From Casp-actino8 sp001510335 (GTDB lineage Bacteria > Actinomycetota > Acidimicrobiia > Acidimicrobiales > Ilumatobacteraceae): 64,000 nucleotides of DNA. The notes below the pieces were generated by a model, which worked only from the letters and a program-made list of their open reading frames with translations, did not search any database and had not been told where the DNA came from. Where the stretch lies: the NCBI GenBank assembly GCA_027729635.1, contig JAQCEM010000010.1, forward strand, positions 1 through 64,000, read 5' to 3'. Shown in pieces: positions 27,027 to 36,200 of the stretch; position 1 is the first letter of the stretch; each line of letters begins with the position of its first letter. The position numbers and the translations under genes are program-made.

Positions 27027-27482
27027 ATGGGTCAGCCTGTTGTCGTCGTTGAAAAGCAAAGTCGTCGCCCCGGAGTTGTCTGGTTTGAGGCCAATCGCAG
27101 TTTGTCGGGGATGGGTCACGAGAGTTTCTTGTCATCCGACACCAATGCGCACGCTGTTTCGTCAATCACCCCGTCGGCTGAATTAGCCCGTCGCCTCTTT
27201 TCCACCGGTCGTGTGACTGGTGTTCACGTGTATCAAAACATGATCACTGTCGATCTCGCAAAGGGTTTTGACTCTGAGGGTTTGCAGGACATTGTGCGCG
27301 ATTTGTATCAATATTGGAAGCCAGGCATGGTTCCGCCAGCATTTGAAGGCTTGGTGGCCGCTGAAGAAGCGCCGGCCGTAAGTAGTGCGCCTTCTGAAGG
27401 TGGAGCAGTGATTGACAGCCGTGTGCCAGCCCATCTGATTGAACGCAGCCGAGCGGCTCGCGCCCGGTTAACAGGCCAGTAA
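27027..27482 (+). CDS. Nfu_N-like small protein
   Basis: 151 residues, cytoplasmic. The middle (about 48-92: SAELARRLFSTGRVTGVHVYQNMITVDLAKGF) resembles the Nfu N-terminal domain, in which a short leader is followed by LA-x2-LF and an ITV strand; but the CxxC NifU domain that normally binds the Fe-S cluster is absent. The tail is Ala/Ser-rich then basic. So an Fe-S scaffold role is only a guess. It precedes the B12-binding regulator by about 100 bp on the same strand. Confidence 0.5.
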   Translation: MGQPVVVVEKQSRRPGVVWFEANRSLSGMGHESFLSSDTNAHAVSSITPSAELARRLFSTGRVTGVHVYQNMITVDLAKGFDSEGLQDIVRDLYQYWKPGMVPPAFEGLVAAEEAPAVSSAPSEGGAVIDSRVPAHLIERSRAARARLTGQ

Positions 27483-27557
27483 CAGGTCGTGAATCAGTCC
27501 TGAATAGGGCCAGAAGTCCTTTTGGTGGGCGACTTATTTGTCATCGCACAATCTCTC

Positions 27558-27575
27558 ATGCACTGGGGGGTGCAT
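27558..27575. promoter_or_regulatory. Inverted repeat ATGCAC-N6-GTGCAT, putative operator
   Basis: Perfect 6-bp arms, spacer tggggg, ending one base before the -10 (27577) of the B12-binding regulator gene. Occupancy would block the promoter, as in CarH autoregulation. Operator role inferred from position. Confidence 0.45.
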
Positions 27576-27576
27576 T

Positions 27577-27582
27577 TAGCCT
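27577..27582 (+). promoter_or_regulatory. -10 TAGCCT, leaderless promoter of B12-binding regulator
   Basis: TAGCCT six bases before GTG 27589. This spacing decides for GTG over the in-frame TTG at 27583. Confidence 0.6.
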
Positions 27583-27588
27583 TTGCCT

Positions 27589-28434
27589 GTGGAGACAAAT
27601 GTACTGACGCTTGACGAGGTTAAAGAGGTCCTCGGCGTGAGTTACATGACGGTCTACCGCTACGTGAAGAGCCGCCGTTTAGAGGGTTACCAGGTTGGCG
27701 GAGTGTGGCACGTGTCGCAAGAAGCGCTGCGGCAGTTCCAAGAAGAAAAGAATCAGCCCAAGAAACGCACGTCCACCTCGGGCGATGCGCGTCGCACGAC
27801 GAACTACGCCGAAGAACTTGAACGTTGTTTGACCGCCGGAGATTCAAGCGGATCATTAGAGGTGGTCAAGCGAGCCGTTGATGCCGGCGCTGATGTCGAG
27901 CGGGTGTACCTCGAAGTTCTGTCTCCGGCCATGGCGTCAATTGGTGCATCGTGGGCGGCTGGCGAAATTGATATTGCGATTGAGCATCAGGCCAGCGCGA
28001 TTGTGACTCGTTTGGTCGGTCAACTGAGTCCACGTCCACGTGGTCGTCGACGTGGCCAGGTGTTGATTGGTGGCCCAACTGGCGAGCGCCACGCATTGGC
28101 TTTGGCGATGTTAGCTGACCTGTTGCGTCTGCAGGGATGGGAAGTACTCGACTTGGGCGGGGATACCCCGGCTGCATCGTTCGTTCATACCGCTAGCAAA
28201 ATGACCGACTTAGTGGCCGTGGGCGTGAGTCTGACATCAGTTGAGTCTGAAGCTTCAGCGGCGGCCACCTTGACCTCTTTGCGGGCGGCAATTGGCCCCG
28301 ATGTGCCGGTGGTCTTAGGCGGAGGTGCGATTCGGGACGAGAAGCACGCTCGTGACCTGGGGGCCGACCATTTCGCGATGGGCGCTCGGGGTTTCATCGA
28401 GTTCCTCGATCAGCGCAAGAAAAAATCCGCCTGA
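27589..28434 (+). CDS. CarH-like cobalamin-binding transcriptional regulator with excisionase-type HTH
   Basis: 281 residues in three parts. An N-terminal helix-turn-helix (about 5-50: LTLDEVKEVLGVSYMTVYRYVKSRRL) of the excisionase/HTH_17 class; a helical B12-capping domain with the W-x9-EH motif (W122, E132-H133) that in CarH shields adenosylcobalamin; and a Rossmann B12-binding domain with GERHALALAM (H168 as axial ligand), ADLLRLQGWEVLDLGGDTP, VGVSLTS and VLGGGAIRDE. By analogy with CarH/LitR it would be a repressor, perhaps released by light. The DNA-binding part differs from the MerR-type winged helix of CarH. It ends 34 bp before imuA', with a LexA box between. Confidence 0.8.
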   Translation: METNVLTLDEVKEVLGVSYMTVYRYVKSRRLEGYQVGGVWHVSQEALRQFQEEKNQPKKRTSTSGDARRTTNYAEELERCLTAGDSSGSLEVVKRAVDAGADVERVYLEVLSPAMASIGASWAAGEIDIAIEHQASAIVTRLVGQLSPRPRGRRRGQVLIGGPTGERHALALAMLADLLRLQGWEVLDLGGDTPAASFVHTASKMTDLVAVGVSLTSVESEASAAATLTSLRAAIGPDVPVVLGGGAIRDEKHARDLGADHFAMGARGFIEFLDQRKKKSA

Positions 28435-28440
28435 AACTTA

Positions 28441-28454
28441 CGAACACCTGTTCG
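28441..28454. promoter_or_regulatory. LexA (SOS) box of imuA'-imuB
   Basis: CGAACACCTGTTCG matches the actinobacterial SOS consensus CGAAC-N4-GTTCG. It sits one base before the -10 (28456) of imuA', as in dnaE2 below. Confidence 0.85.
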
Positions 28455-28455
28455 C

Positions 28456-28461
28456 TAGAGT
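28456..28461 (+). promoter_or_regulatory. -10 TAGAGT of imuA'
   Basis: TAGAGT seven bases before ATG 28469. The GGAGG between lies too close to the ATG to be a normal RBS. Confidence 0.5.
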
Positions 28462-28468
28462 CGGAGGC

Positions 28469-29245
28469 ATGTCGTCGGTTCGTGTCTCATCTCTCTCACC
28501 ATCGCTGTCGGGTCCCCTGTCTGAAATGACGCTGTCTGAAATGACGCTGGCGCGCGAGCGCTTATTGCCTGTTCATCAAACTCTCGCTCCACTTTTTGGG
28601 CTGAACGCTGACGACCCCACTCCATTGGCATTGACTCGTGGGCACACCGTGGCGTGTGTGGGCTCGGCGGCAATGTCGTGTGCTTTGGCGGTTTTGGTAG
28701 CCCCGACCCGAGCGGGTTCGTGGGCCGGTGTTGTGGGTTTGCCGAGTTGTGGAGTGCAAGCCGCTGCTGATTTAGGTGTTGCACTTGAGCGAACGGTTTT
28801 TGTTGCCGACCCAACGGGGGGTTCGCGAACCTCTGGACAACAAGGCGATGCAGCAGCGGCGTTATCGGCTCTGGTTGACGGAGTTGATGTGCTGTTACTC
28901 GGGCAACGCGTTGTGAGTTCATTATCGACATCGTTATTGCGCCGTTTGCAAACTCGAGTGCAATCGCGCGGCGGTGTTTTGGTTATTGTGAGTGAAGCAA
29001 AGTCTTTGGTGAGTTCATTGTCGGCTGATGTGCGACTTACTGCGACAACTCAACAATGGCAAGGTGTTGATTTGGGTTACGGTCATCTGCAACGACGTCA
29101 AGTGTTGTTGCAACTTGATGGTCGCCGAAGGGCTCGCACAACTGAACAACAGGTGTGGTTGCCCGATCATCAGGGGCAATTGAGTCCGGTTGAAAAAGCA
29201 GCAGAAAACACGGGCGTGGTTATTCCGTTACGTCACGTTGGTTAA
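28469..29245 (+). CDS. imuA': ImuA' SOS mutasome protein
   Basis: Accessory protein of the ImuA'-ImuB-DnaE2 translesion system. 258 residues; RecA-like fold expected but without a proper Walker A. Visible: LPVHQTLAPLFGLNADDPTPLALTRGHTVAC at the N-terminus, a hydrophobic strand AALSALVDGVDVLLLG near 125-140, and a C-terminus rich in Gln/Arg. Identification rests on the imuB partner 3 bp downstream, the LexA box and the general pattern of actinobacterial ImuA'. Start at ATG 28469; the reading frame extends further upstream into the preceding gene, but promoter position excludes that. Confidence 0.8.
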   Translation: MSSVRVSSLSPSLSGPLSEMTLSEMTLARERLLPVHQTLAPLFGLNADDPTPLALTRGHTVACVGSAAMSCALAVLVAPTRAGSWAGVVGLPSCGVQAAADLGVALERTVFVADPTGGSRTSGQQGDAAAALSALVDGVDVLLLGQRVVSSLSTSLLRRLQTRVQSRGGVLVIVSEAKSLVSSLSADVRLTATTQQWQGVDLGYGHLQRRQVLLQLDGRRRARTTEQQVWLPDHQGQLSPVEKAAENTGVVIPLRHVG

Positions 29246-29248
29246 TCG

Positions 29249-30925
29249 ATGGCCGCCATTCAGCCACCGCGTTGCGCGGTTCTGCACACTCCAGCGTGGC
29301 CAATTGCTGCAGCAATCTTGCATGAGCCCGAAACTTTTCACGTCGCGCAACCACTTGCGGTTTTTCACGCACAACGAGTTTTGTCATGTTCACCTTTGGC
29401 TTGGCGTGAAGGAGTTCGTCCCGGGCAGCGACGACGGCAAGCACAAGGTGCATGTCCGCATTTAGTCATCGTCCCGTTTAACGCTGATCGTGATGCGCGT
29501 ATGTACGAACCGCTCGTGCAATCGATAGGAACTCTGGTTCCACTGATTGATGTTGAAAATCCAGGGTCATTGTTGTTGGCCACACGCGGGCCATCGCGTT
29601 ACGTCGGCGGCGACGATGCTTTGGCAGTGCGCCTACTTACATTGGCGAGCGAAGGTTTGTCTCATGCCAACCAGGGTCTGAATGTTGATGAGGTCATCGC
29701 AGCAGGCGGAGGTTTGGGCGTTGGTATTGCCGATGGTCGTATCGCTGCAACATTGGTCGCGCGTTCATCATCACGTCGAGGTGAACCAGTAGTTATTCAG
29801 CCTGGACACGAAGCAACTGCAACATTCTTGGCGCCGTATGCGGTGAAAGTTTTAACTGCAGTTGCCGGATGTTCGCCAGACTTAGTTGATCTTTTGGAAC
29901 GACTTGGTTTGCGACAACTTGGTGATATCGCACGCTTGTCGGTGACCGATTTAGTCGGACGATTTGGTGCGATTGGTGAAACTCTCCATCGCTTGGCAAG
30001 TGGCACTGATGACACCCCGCCGTCAACGATTCCGCCGCCACCTGATCTAACAATGTCTCGAGTCTTTGATGATCCGTTGTTGCAACTTGACATGTTGGTC
30101 TTTGCGGCCAAAGCACTCACCGATGAATTAGGTGCCTACTTCCACGAACGTGGACAAGTGTGTACGCGCGTGCAAGTTGAAGCCGAGAGTGAACACGGTG
30201 AAAGTTCGCAACGCGTGTGGTATCGGGCCGAAGGAATGCGTTCGGCCACATTGCTTGATCGCGTGCGTTGGCAACTTGATGGTTGGATCAACGGCACCGA
30301 ACCACCAACCGCTGGTGTCACTTTGTTGCGGGTCACCCCGATTGATATTCGTTCTGATGCGGGCACACAAGTTGGTTTTTGGGGTGGTCGATCAGAAGCC
30401 GATGACAATGCAACACGGGCGATTACGCGGGTCATTGGTTTGCTAGGACCACAGAGCGTCACAGTTGCGTCGTGGCGGGGTGGACGCGACCCGCGTGAGG
30501 TGTACGAGATGGTGTGTTTCGCTGATATTGGCAGTGCCGATTCTGGAGGTGTCGGGCAGCAACTTGTTTTGCGCCCTGATGATGATGCTGACGCCGCAGA
30601 ATGGCCTGGTTCGTTACCTGCACCTGCACCAGCAGTTGTGCATCACGACCCATTACTTGTTGAAGTAACCGATGTCCATGGTCGGGTGGTGGCTGTGAAT
30701 GGACGCGGACTGGTGAGTGCTACGCCAACAACTTTGTTGCAACATGGTCAGTCGTATCGCATTGTGGCGTGGGCCGGGCCGTGGCCAGTCGATGAGCGTT
30801 GGTGGGATCAACGCGCTCGTCGGGCTGCCCGATTCCAGTTGGTCATCGAACAGCCCGACGGGCAGTGTGCGTATCTTGCTGAAGTAGCGGCCGGTCAATG
30901 GTGGCTGACCGCCGAGTATGCCTAA
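29249..30925 (+). CDS. imuB: ImuB, Y-family polymerase-like mutasome hub
   Basis: Catalytically inactive Y-family polymerase homologue that bridges the beta clamp and DnaE2 in damage-induced mutagenesis. 558 residues. N-terminal CAVLHTPAWPIAAA replaces the metal-binding DMDxFF of active enzymes; SRYVGGDDALAVRLL and VGIADGRIAATLVAR in the palm and a helix-hairpin-helix region LLERLGLRQLGDIARLS near 210-230 are typical. QLVLRPD near residue 435 could be the clamp-binding motif. Starts 3 bp after imuA'. Its stop is directly followed by that of a convergent response regulator, with no gap. Confidence 0.9.
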   Translation: MAAIQPPRCAVLHTPAWPIAAAILHEPETFHVAQPLAVFHAQRVLSCSPLAWREGVRPGQRRRQAQGACPHLVIVPFNADRDARMYEPLVQSIGTLVPLIDVENPGSLLLATRGPSRYVGGDDALAVRLLTLASEGLSHANQGLNVDEVIAAGGGLGVGIADGRIAATLVARSSSRRGEPVVIQPGHEATATFLAPYAVKVLTAVAGCSPDLVDLLERLGLRQLGDIARLSVTDLVGRFGAIGETLHRLASGTDDTPPSTIPPPPDLTMSRVFDDPLLQLDMLVFAAKALTDELGAYFHERGQVCTRVQVEAESEHGESSQRVWYRAEGMRSATLLDRVRWQLDGWINGTEPPTAGVTLLRVTPIDIRSDAGTQVGFWGGRSEADDNATRAITRVIGLLGPQSVTVASWRGGRDPREVYEMVCFADIGSADSGGVGQQLVLRPDDDADAAEWPGSLPAPAPAVVHHDPLLVEVTDVHGRVVAVNGRGLVSATPTTLLQHGQSYRIVAWAGPWPVDERWWDQRARRAARFQLVIEQPDGQCAYLAEVAAGQWWLTAEYA

Positions 30926-31789
30926 TCAGGAATTGCTTGAGGCAGTTTGAGATTCGAGTGAACGTGACGACGCAAGATCATGCTTCGCTAGTTGCAAAAG
31001 GTCATCAGCGAGACGGAAACCGATGCCACGTACCGTGTGCAAGAAACGTAACTCTGGTGCTCGCTCGGTCAATTTGCGACGCAAGTTTGATAAGTGAACG
31101 TCAACAACATGAGTGTCGCCGACCCAGTGCGGGCCCCAAACACTTTCGAGCAATTCAACACGGCTGCACACTTCAAGTGGGCGCAAACACAATTGTGAGA
31201 ACAGATCGAACTCAAGGCGAGTTGCGGCGATGGGGTAGCGGTTGACGCGAATTTCGCGCCGGCCAAGGTCAATATCAAGCGGACCGAAATACAGATTCTT
31301 GGGTTGACCATCACTGACAATTGCGTGAGCAAACTGACGTGAGCGACGCATCAATGCTTGGCACCGTACGGCAACTTCATCGGGGGAAACTTCGATGGGT
31401 AAAGCGTGGTCGGCGCCATTACGCAGCACGGTGATGCGTTGGTCATCAGAGTTGGCGCCAACAACGATGATGTAGATCTCGGGGCAACGGCGTACCTGAG
31501 TCATGAGATTGTTGGGAAGCGGGTAAGCATCGCGAGCGTCAACCACGATCAGGTCGGGGGCAAATGAGCGAAGCATGACTTCGGCGGCCGTGTGATCGTT
31601 GGTTGAGCGCACGACATAGCCAATGCGCTGCAGGGCGGCTTCGACCGAACGACGGTCTGAGTTGTGGATCAAAGTCACCAAAGCTCGAGGGGTTGATTCG
31701 CCCTCGGGGTGTTGTTCAACACCGCCGGCCACGGTAGGACGGAGTCGTGATTCGGTTGATCCGGGGAAGTGGGTCTCTATAAGTGTCAT
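30926..31789 (-). CDS. OmpR-family response regulator with degenerate receiver
   Basis: 287 residues: an extra N-terminal 35 residues, a receiver domain (about 36-150) and an OmpR/PhoB winged helix (about 170-265: LEFDLFSQLCLRPLEVCSRVELLESVW and HVVDVHLSNLRRKL, RGIGFRL). The phospho-acceptor position is kept (D84 in LIVVDARD), but the acidic pair is replaced (LIHNSDRR in place of the usual VDDD) and the conserved Lys is missing (HALPIEV instead of DYLxKP). Phosphorylation control is therefore doubtful. No histidine kinase nearby. Converges with imuB. Confidence 0.85.
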   Translation of the reverse strand: MTLIETHFPGSTESRLRPTVAGGVEQHPEGESTPRALVTLIHNSDRRSVEAALQRIGYVVRSTNDHTAAEVMLRSFAPDLIVVDARDAYPLPNNLMTQVRRCPEIYIIVVGANSDDQRITVLRNGADHALPIEVSPDEVAVRCQALMRRSRQFAHAIVSDGQPKNLYFGPLDIDLGRREIRVNRYPIAATRLEFDLFSQLCLRPLEVCSRVELLESVWGPHWVGDTHVVDVHLSNLRRKLTERAPELRFLHTVRGIGFRLADDLLQLAKHDLASSRSLESQTASSNS

Positions 31790-31816
31790 GACAGTTATCG
31801 CCTTTATCGGTAGGGA

Positions 31817-31835
31817 GTGCTCGGAATTTGAGCAC
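31817..31835. promoter_or_regulatory. Inverted repeat upstream of response regulator
   Basis: GTGCTC-ggaattt-GAGCAC, about 28 bp upstream of the response regulator ATG in a 229-bp divergent region. Possible operator; no other support. Confidence 0.3.
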
Positions 31836-31965
31836 TATTTGTTGTCATGGGTAGTGAGTATTTAGAAGACGACACGTTGCACTTTTCTTGAAGGTTTGTT
31901 TGTCATGGCCCAAACTTTCTGATGAGGGTCAGATAATTCGGAGATTCGTCGGTCATTCGGGTTCG

Positions 31966-31995
31966 TTGACCAGTCGTTTGATGGTTGACTAGAGG
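31966..31995 (+). promoter_or_regulatory. Promoter of Cys/Met PLP enzyme gene
   Basis: TTGACC (31966-31971), an 18-bp spacer, then TAGAGG (31990-31995). Gives a short leader to ATG 32019. I looked for a SAM-type riboswitch here and saw none. Confidence 0.45.
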
Positions 31996-32018
31996 TGCTT
32001 TCAACGCTCGGAATCACC

Positions 32019-33200
32019 ATGAACACTTCACCGAATCACGAACCATCAGAACTTCAGCCAGAGACTTTGGCGATTAGTGCGGGTCGCCCCGACGGTCAGA
32101 TCTCGATGGCTCCCGTCATGTTTGCGTCGACGACTTACGAGATGAGTTCGCTCGAAGAGGGTCGCAAGATGGCGCACTCAACTAAAGCGGGAAAGTTCTA
32201 TGGCCGTCATGGCAACCCCACGGTGCAGGCGTTTGAAAGTGCAGTCGCCGAACTTGAAGGTGCTGAAGCGGCGCGGGCCTATGCGTCAGGTATGGGCGCA
32301 ATCGCTGGTGTCATTCTTGGTTTGTGTTCAAAGGGTGATCACATCGTTGCGCAGAAGCAGTTGTATGGCGGCACGATGCAGTTGCTCGCCGGCGTGTGTC
32401 CGCGATTCGGCATTGATGTCACATTTGTTGACGGCACGAAGCTCGGTGCATTTGCTGAAGCGGTGATTCCTGGTCGCACGATGATGGTGTTTGCTGAAAC
32501 GCCAGCGAATCCGTTGCTTGACATCGTTGATCTTGATGACTTGGGTTCAATCAAAGGCCCAATAACTGTTGTGGATTCGACGTTGTCAACACCACTTGGT
32601 TCGCGTCCACTTGACCACGGTGTCAATTTGGTTTTGCACTCAGCAACTAAGGCGATGGCGGGTCATAACGATGCAACTCTTGGTGTTGTTGCGGGTGAAT
32701 GTGATCTCATTGATGCGTTGTGGGGCTTTGCGGTTTTGCAAGGTGCATGTGCTTCGCCGTTTGATGCATTGAATGGTTTGCGTGGTTTGCGCACACTTGG
32801 TCCACGCTTGCGTCAACAAGGTGCGAACGCTGCTGCGATTGGCAGCGCCCTTGAAGCGCACCCAGCCGTTATTTCAGTACGTCATCCAGGACTTGAATCT
32901 CATCCGCAGTTTGCATTGGCATCGCGTCAGTACCGCATGCATGGCGGCGTGTTGTCATTTGAATTGTCAGGTGGCCTTGAAGCCGGTGCCAAGTTCGTGC
33001 GATCGGTGAAGTTGTGTCATGCCGCAACATCAATGGGTGGTCCCGAGACTCTGGTGACGCATCCGGCTTCAACAACTCATGCCGGAATGACTCTAGAAGA
33101 ACTTGCCGACAGCGGGATTACTCCGGGAACAGTGCGGATGAGTTGTGGTCTTGAGCATCCCGATGATCTGATCGCCGACGTTCTGCAGGCGCTCGCCTAA
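32019..33200 (+). CDS. Cys/Met metabolism PLP-dependent enzyme
   Basis: Fold-type I PLP enzyme of the cystathionine gamma-synthase/beta-lyase/methionine gamma-lyase family, 393 residues. Blocks: YGRHGNPTVQAFESAVAELEGAEAA, ASGMGAIAGV, LYGGTMQLL, AETPANPLLDIVDL, VVDSTLSTPLGSRPL, and the Schiff-base site HSATKAMAGHND (K211). C-terminal SMGGPETLVTHPASTTHAGM follows the family. Which reaction is catalysed cannot be told from sequence by eye. Start at ATG 32019; a GTG at 31995 overlaps the -10. It separates imuB from dnaE2. Confidence 0.88.
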   Translation: MNTSPNHEPSELQPETLAISAGRPDGQISMAPVMFASTTYEMSSLEEGRKMAHSTKAGKFYGRHGNPTVQAFESAVAELEGAEAARAYASGMGAIAGVILGLCSKGDHIVAQKQLYGGTMQLLAGVCPRFGIDVTFVDGTKLGAFAEAVIPGRTMMVFAETPANPLLDIVDLDDLGSIKGPITVVDSTLSTPLGSRPLDHGVNLVLHSATKAMAGHNDATLGVVAGECDLIDALWGFAVLQGACASPFDALNGLRGLRTLGPRLRQQGANAAAIGSALEAHPAVISVRHPGLESHPQFALASRQYRMHGGVLSFELSGGLEAGAKFVRSVKLCHAATSMGGPETLVTHPASTTHAGMTLEELADSGITPGTVRMSCGLEHPDDLIADVLQALA

Positions 33201-33221
33201 ACACCCGCTCAAACATTGCTC

Positions 33222-33250
33222 TTGGCATACGAACATATGTTCGCTAGCCT
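33222..33250 (+). promoter_or_regulatory. Promoter of dnaE2 (-35 TTGGCA, -10 TAGCCT)
   Basis: TTGGCA (33222-33227), exactly 17 bp, TAGCCT (33245-33250), then six bases to ATG 33257: a full sigma-70-type promoter for a leaderless mRNA. The LexA box fills the spacer. Confidence 0.75.
33230..33243. promoter_or_regulatory. LexA (SOS) box of dnaE2
   Basis: CGAACATATGTTCG, a perfect palindrome matching the actinobacterial SOS consensus, lying between the -35 and -10 of dnaE2. Confidence 0.9.
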
Positions 33251-33256
33251 GTCGAC

Positions 33257-36200
33257 ATGGGGTCGACATGGGGAATGCAGGGACCAACCACCTGGTCTGA
33301 ACTGGAAGCTCGCTTATCGGGCCGAAAACCCCAGTCGTCATCGCAATCTTCGTCGGCCCATTCTTCGCCGTCGGTCGTTCGGCTGGCCCGCGACCCGCTA
33401 GTTACGCCCGAACCTGATCGCACGCCCACTGGTGGCACACCTCGGCCTGTTGTGCCGTATGCCGAACTGCACTGTCACTCAAACTTTTCGTTTCTCGATG
33501 GGGCGTCGCATCCAGAAGAGTTAGCCGAAGAGGCTCATCGTTTGGGTCTAACTGCGCTGGCAGTCACCGATCACAACGGTCTGTACGGCGTGGTGCGTTT
33601 TGCAGAGGCGGCGCGCGTGGTGGGCTTACCAACAGTGTTCGGCAGTGAAATTACTGTTCAGGCATCTGCTGGTCCGCAACACCTCGTTGTGTTGGCTGAT
33701 GGCACTGCGGGATACGCGCGTCTGGCGCGAGCATTGAGCCTGGCGCAGTTGGCCGGCAGCAAAGGCGATCCGCGTTGCACGATGCCCGATCTTGCTGACG
33801 TAGGAGCGGGACATTGGTGGGTGATGACGGGTTGCCGACAAGGTGCAGTGCCTTCGGCGTTGGTTGATCATGGTCCGAGTGCGGCATTGCGTGAACTGCA
33901 AAAACTGATTACTGCGTTTGGTCGAGATCGTGTGTTAATTGAACTTTGGGATCACGGCGATCCACTTGATACGGCGCGCAATGATGCAATGGCTGAATTG
34001 GCGGCGCGCGCTGATGTGCAGTGTATTGCCACGAACAATGTTCATTACGCAACACCATCGGCGCGACGATTAGCGACGGCAATCGCTGCGGTGAATCAGC
34101 GGTGCAGTCTTGATGAGATTGATCACTGTTTGCCGGCAGCGGCCACAGCGCATTTGCGAAGTGGTGCTGAACAATCACGACGATTCGCGCGTTATCCGGG
34201 GGTTGTTGATTTGGCGGCCGAGATTGGTCGTGCTGCAGCATTCGATTTATCGCTCGTGGCCCCAAAGTTGCCGCCGTATCCGTGCCCTGATGGTTTGACC
34301 GAAATGCAATTTTTGCGACGACTCACTGAAGAGGGTGCACGACGTCGGTATGGAGAGCGCCCACAAAGTGGGGAAGACCTGAGTATTCGCGCGCGAGCGT
34401 GGAAAACAATTGATCATGAACTTGAAGTTGTTGAACTGCTGGGGTTTGCGGGCTATTTCTTGGTGGTGTGGGACATCGTGCAGTTCTGCAATGACTCCGA
34501 TATTTTTTGTCAGGGTCGCGGAAGTGCGGCTAATAGTGCGGTGTGTTATTCGCTGGGAATCACCAAAGCCGATGCGGTGTCGTTGGGATTGTTGTTTGAA
34601 CGTTTCTTATCGCCCGATCGTGATGGTCCACCTGATATTGATCTTGATATTGAGAGCGGCCGTCGTGAAGAGGTCATTCAATATGTTTTCAATCGCTATG
34701 GACGTCACCACACTGCGCAAGTAGCCAACGTGATTACCTATCGCGCGCGTTCGGCGGTACGCGATATGGCGCGGGCTCTTGGGTATGCGCCGGGCCAACA
34801 AGATGCGTGGTCAAAGCAAATGGATATGTGGCGCAATGTGGCCGCAAACTCTCCGGATAAAACTCCAGAGGGTCGTGTTGATCAAGCCATTCCACCGTTG
34901 GTTCTAGAACTTGCTGCCGAAATTGAAGATGCGCCGCGTCATCTTGGTATTCACTCGGGTGGAATGGTGATTTGTGATCGCCCAGTGATTGAAGTGTGTC
35001 CCGTTGAATGGGGGCGTATGAAAGACCGCAGTGTTTTGCAATGGGATAAAGACGATTGCGCGGCGGCTGGATTGGTGAAGTTTGACTTGCTGGGTCTCGG
35101 AATGTTGTCGGCTTTACACGGTGCAGTTGATCTAGTGAAGCGCCATAAAGGTGTTGCGATTGATTTGGCTGCGTTGCCGCAAGATGATGATGTGTACGCA
35201 ATGTTGTGTCGAGCCGACACGGTTGGTGTTTTTCAAATTGAATCACGTGCGCAAATGGCAACATTGCCACGGCTTAAGCCTCGGCGTTTCTATGACTTGG
35301 TTGTTGAGGTTGCACTCATTCGTCCGGGACCGATTCAGGGTGGTTCGGTGCATCCGTATATTCGCCGACGTAATGGTCAAGAGCCCATTACGTATTTGCA
35401 TCCATTGCTCGAAAATAGCTTGGGAAAAACCTTGGGTATTCCGTTGTTTCAAGAACAACTGATGCAGATGGCAATTGATGTTGCTGGGTTCTCGGCTTCT
35501 GAAGCTGATCAGTTGCGACAAGCGATGGGTTCGAAGCGCAGTCAGAAACGTATGCAGTTATTGCGACAGCGTTTATATGAGGGCATGGCCGAACGCGGAA
35601 TTGTCGGTGATATCGCTGATGAGATTTTCGACAAGATGGCGGCCTTCGCCAATTACGGATTTCCTGAAAGCCACTCGGTGTCGTTTGCCTACTTGGTGTA
35701 TTCGTCATCGTGGCTCAAGTTGTACGAGCCTGCAGCTTTTTACGCGGGGCTTTTGAATGCGCAGCCCATGGGCTTTTGGAGTCCGCATTCGTTGGCGCAA
35801 GATGCGCGCCGACATGGCGTGGTGGTGCGCACGCCCGATCTGTTGGCATCTGGTGCGCAGGCAACTCTTGAAGAGTGCGCAGAAAGCCACGGTGGTTTTG
35901 CAGTGCGTTTAGGGCTGAGTTCAATTCGTGGAATTGGTGCGGGGCTTGCGGAGCAGATTGAAGATGAGCGGGAGTTACACGGTGATTATGTTGATGCCGA
36001 AGATCTGGTGCGACGGGTTGATGAGTTAACGCTTTCGCAACTTGAGGCCATGGCAACAGGTGGAATTTTCACCGAGTGTTTTGGTCTTGAACGTCGGGAG
36101 GCATTGTGGGCAGTTGGTGCGGCTGCACAGTCGCGCCGCGATCGATTGCCAGGGTTGGCGACAGGAACACAGGCTCCGATGTTGCCGGGTATGGAACCAC

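Noticed and set aside
27583..27588. TTG start for the B12-binding regulator
   Set aside because: It would directly follow the -10 box; GTG 27589 has the six-base spacing seen elsewhere.
31790..32018. Riboswitch (SAM or B12) before the Cys/Met enzyme
   Set aside because: No conserved core or long paired element could be seen; only a short inverted repeat and a promoter.
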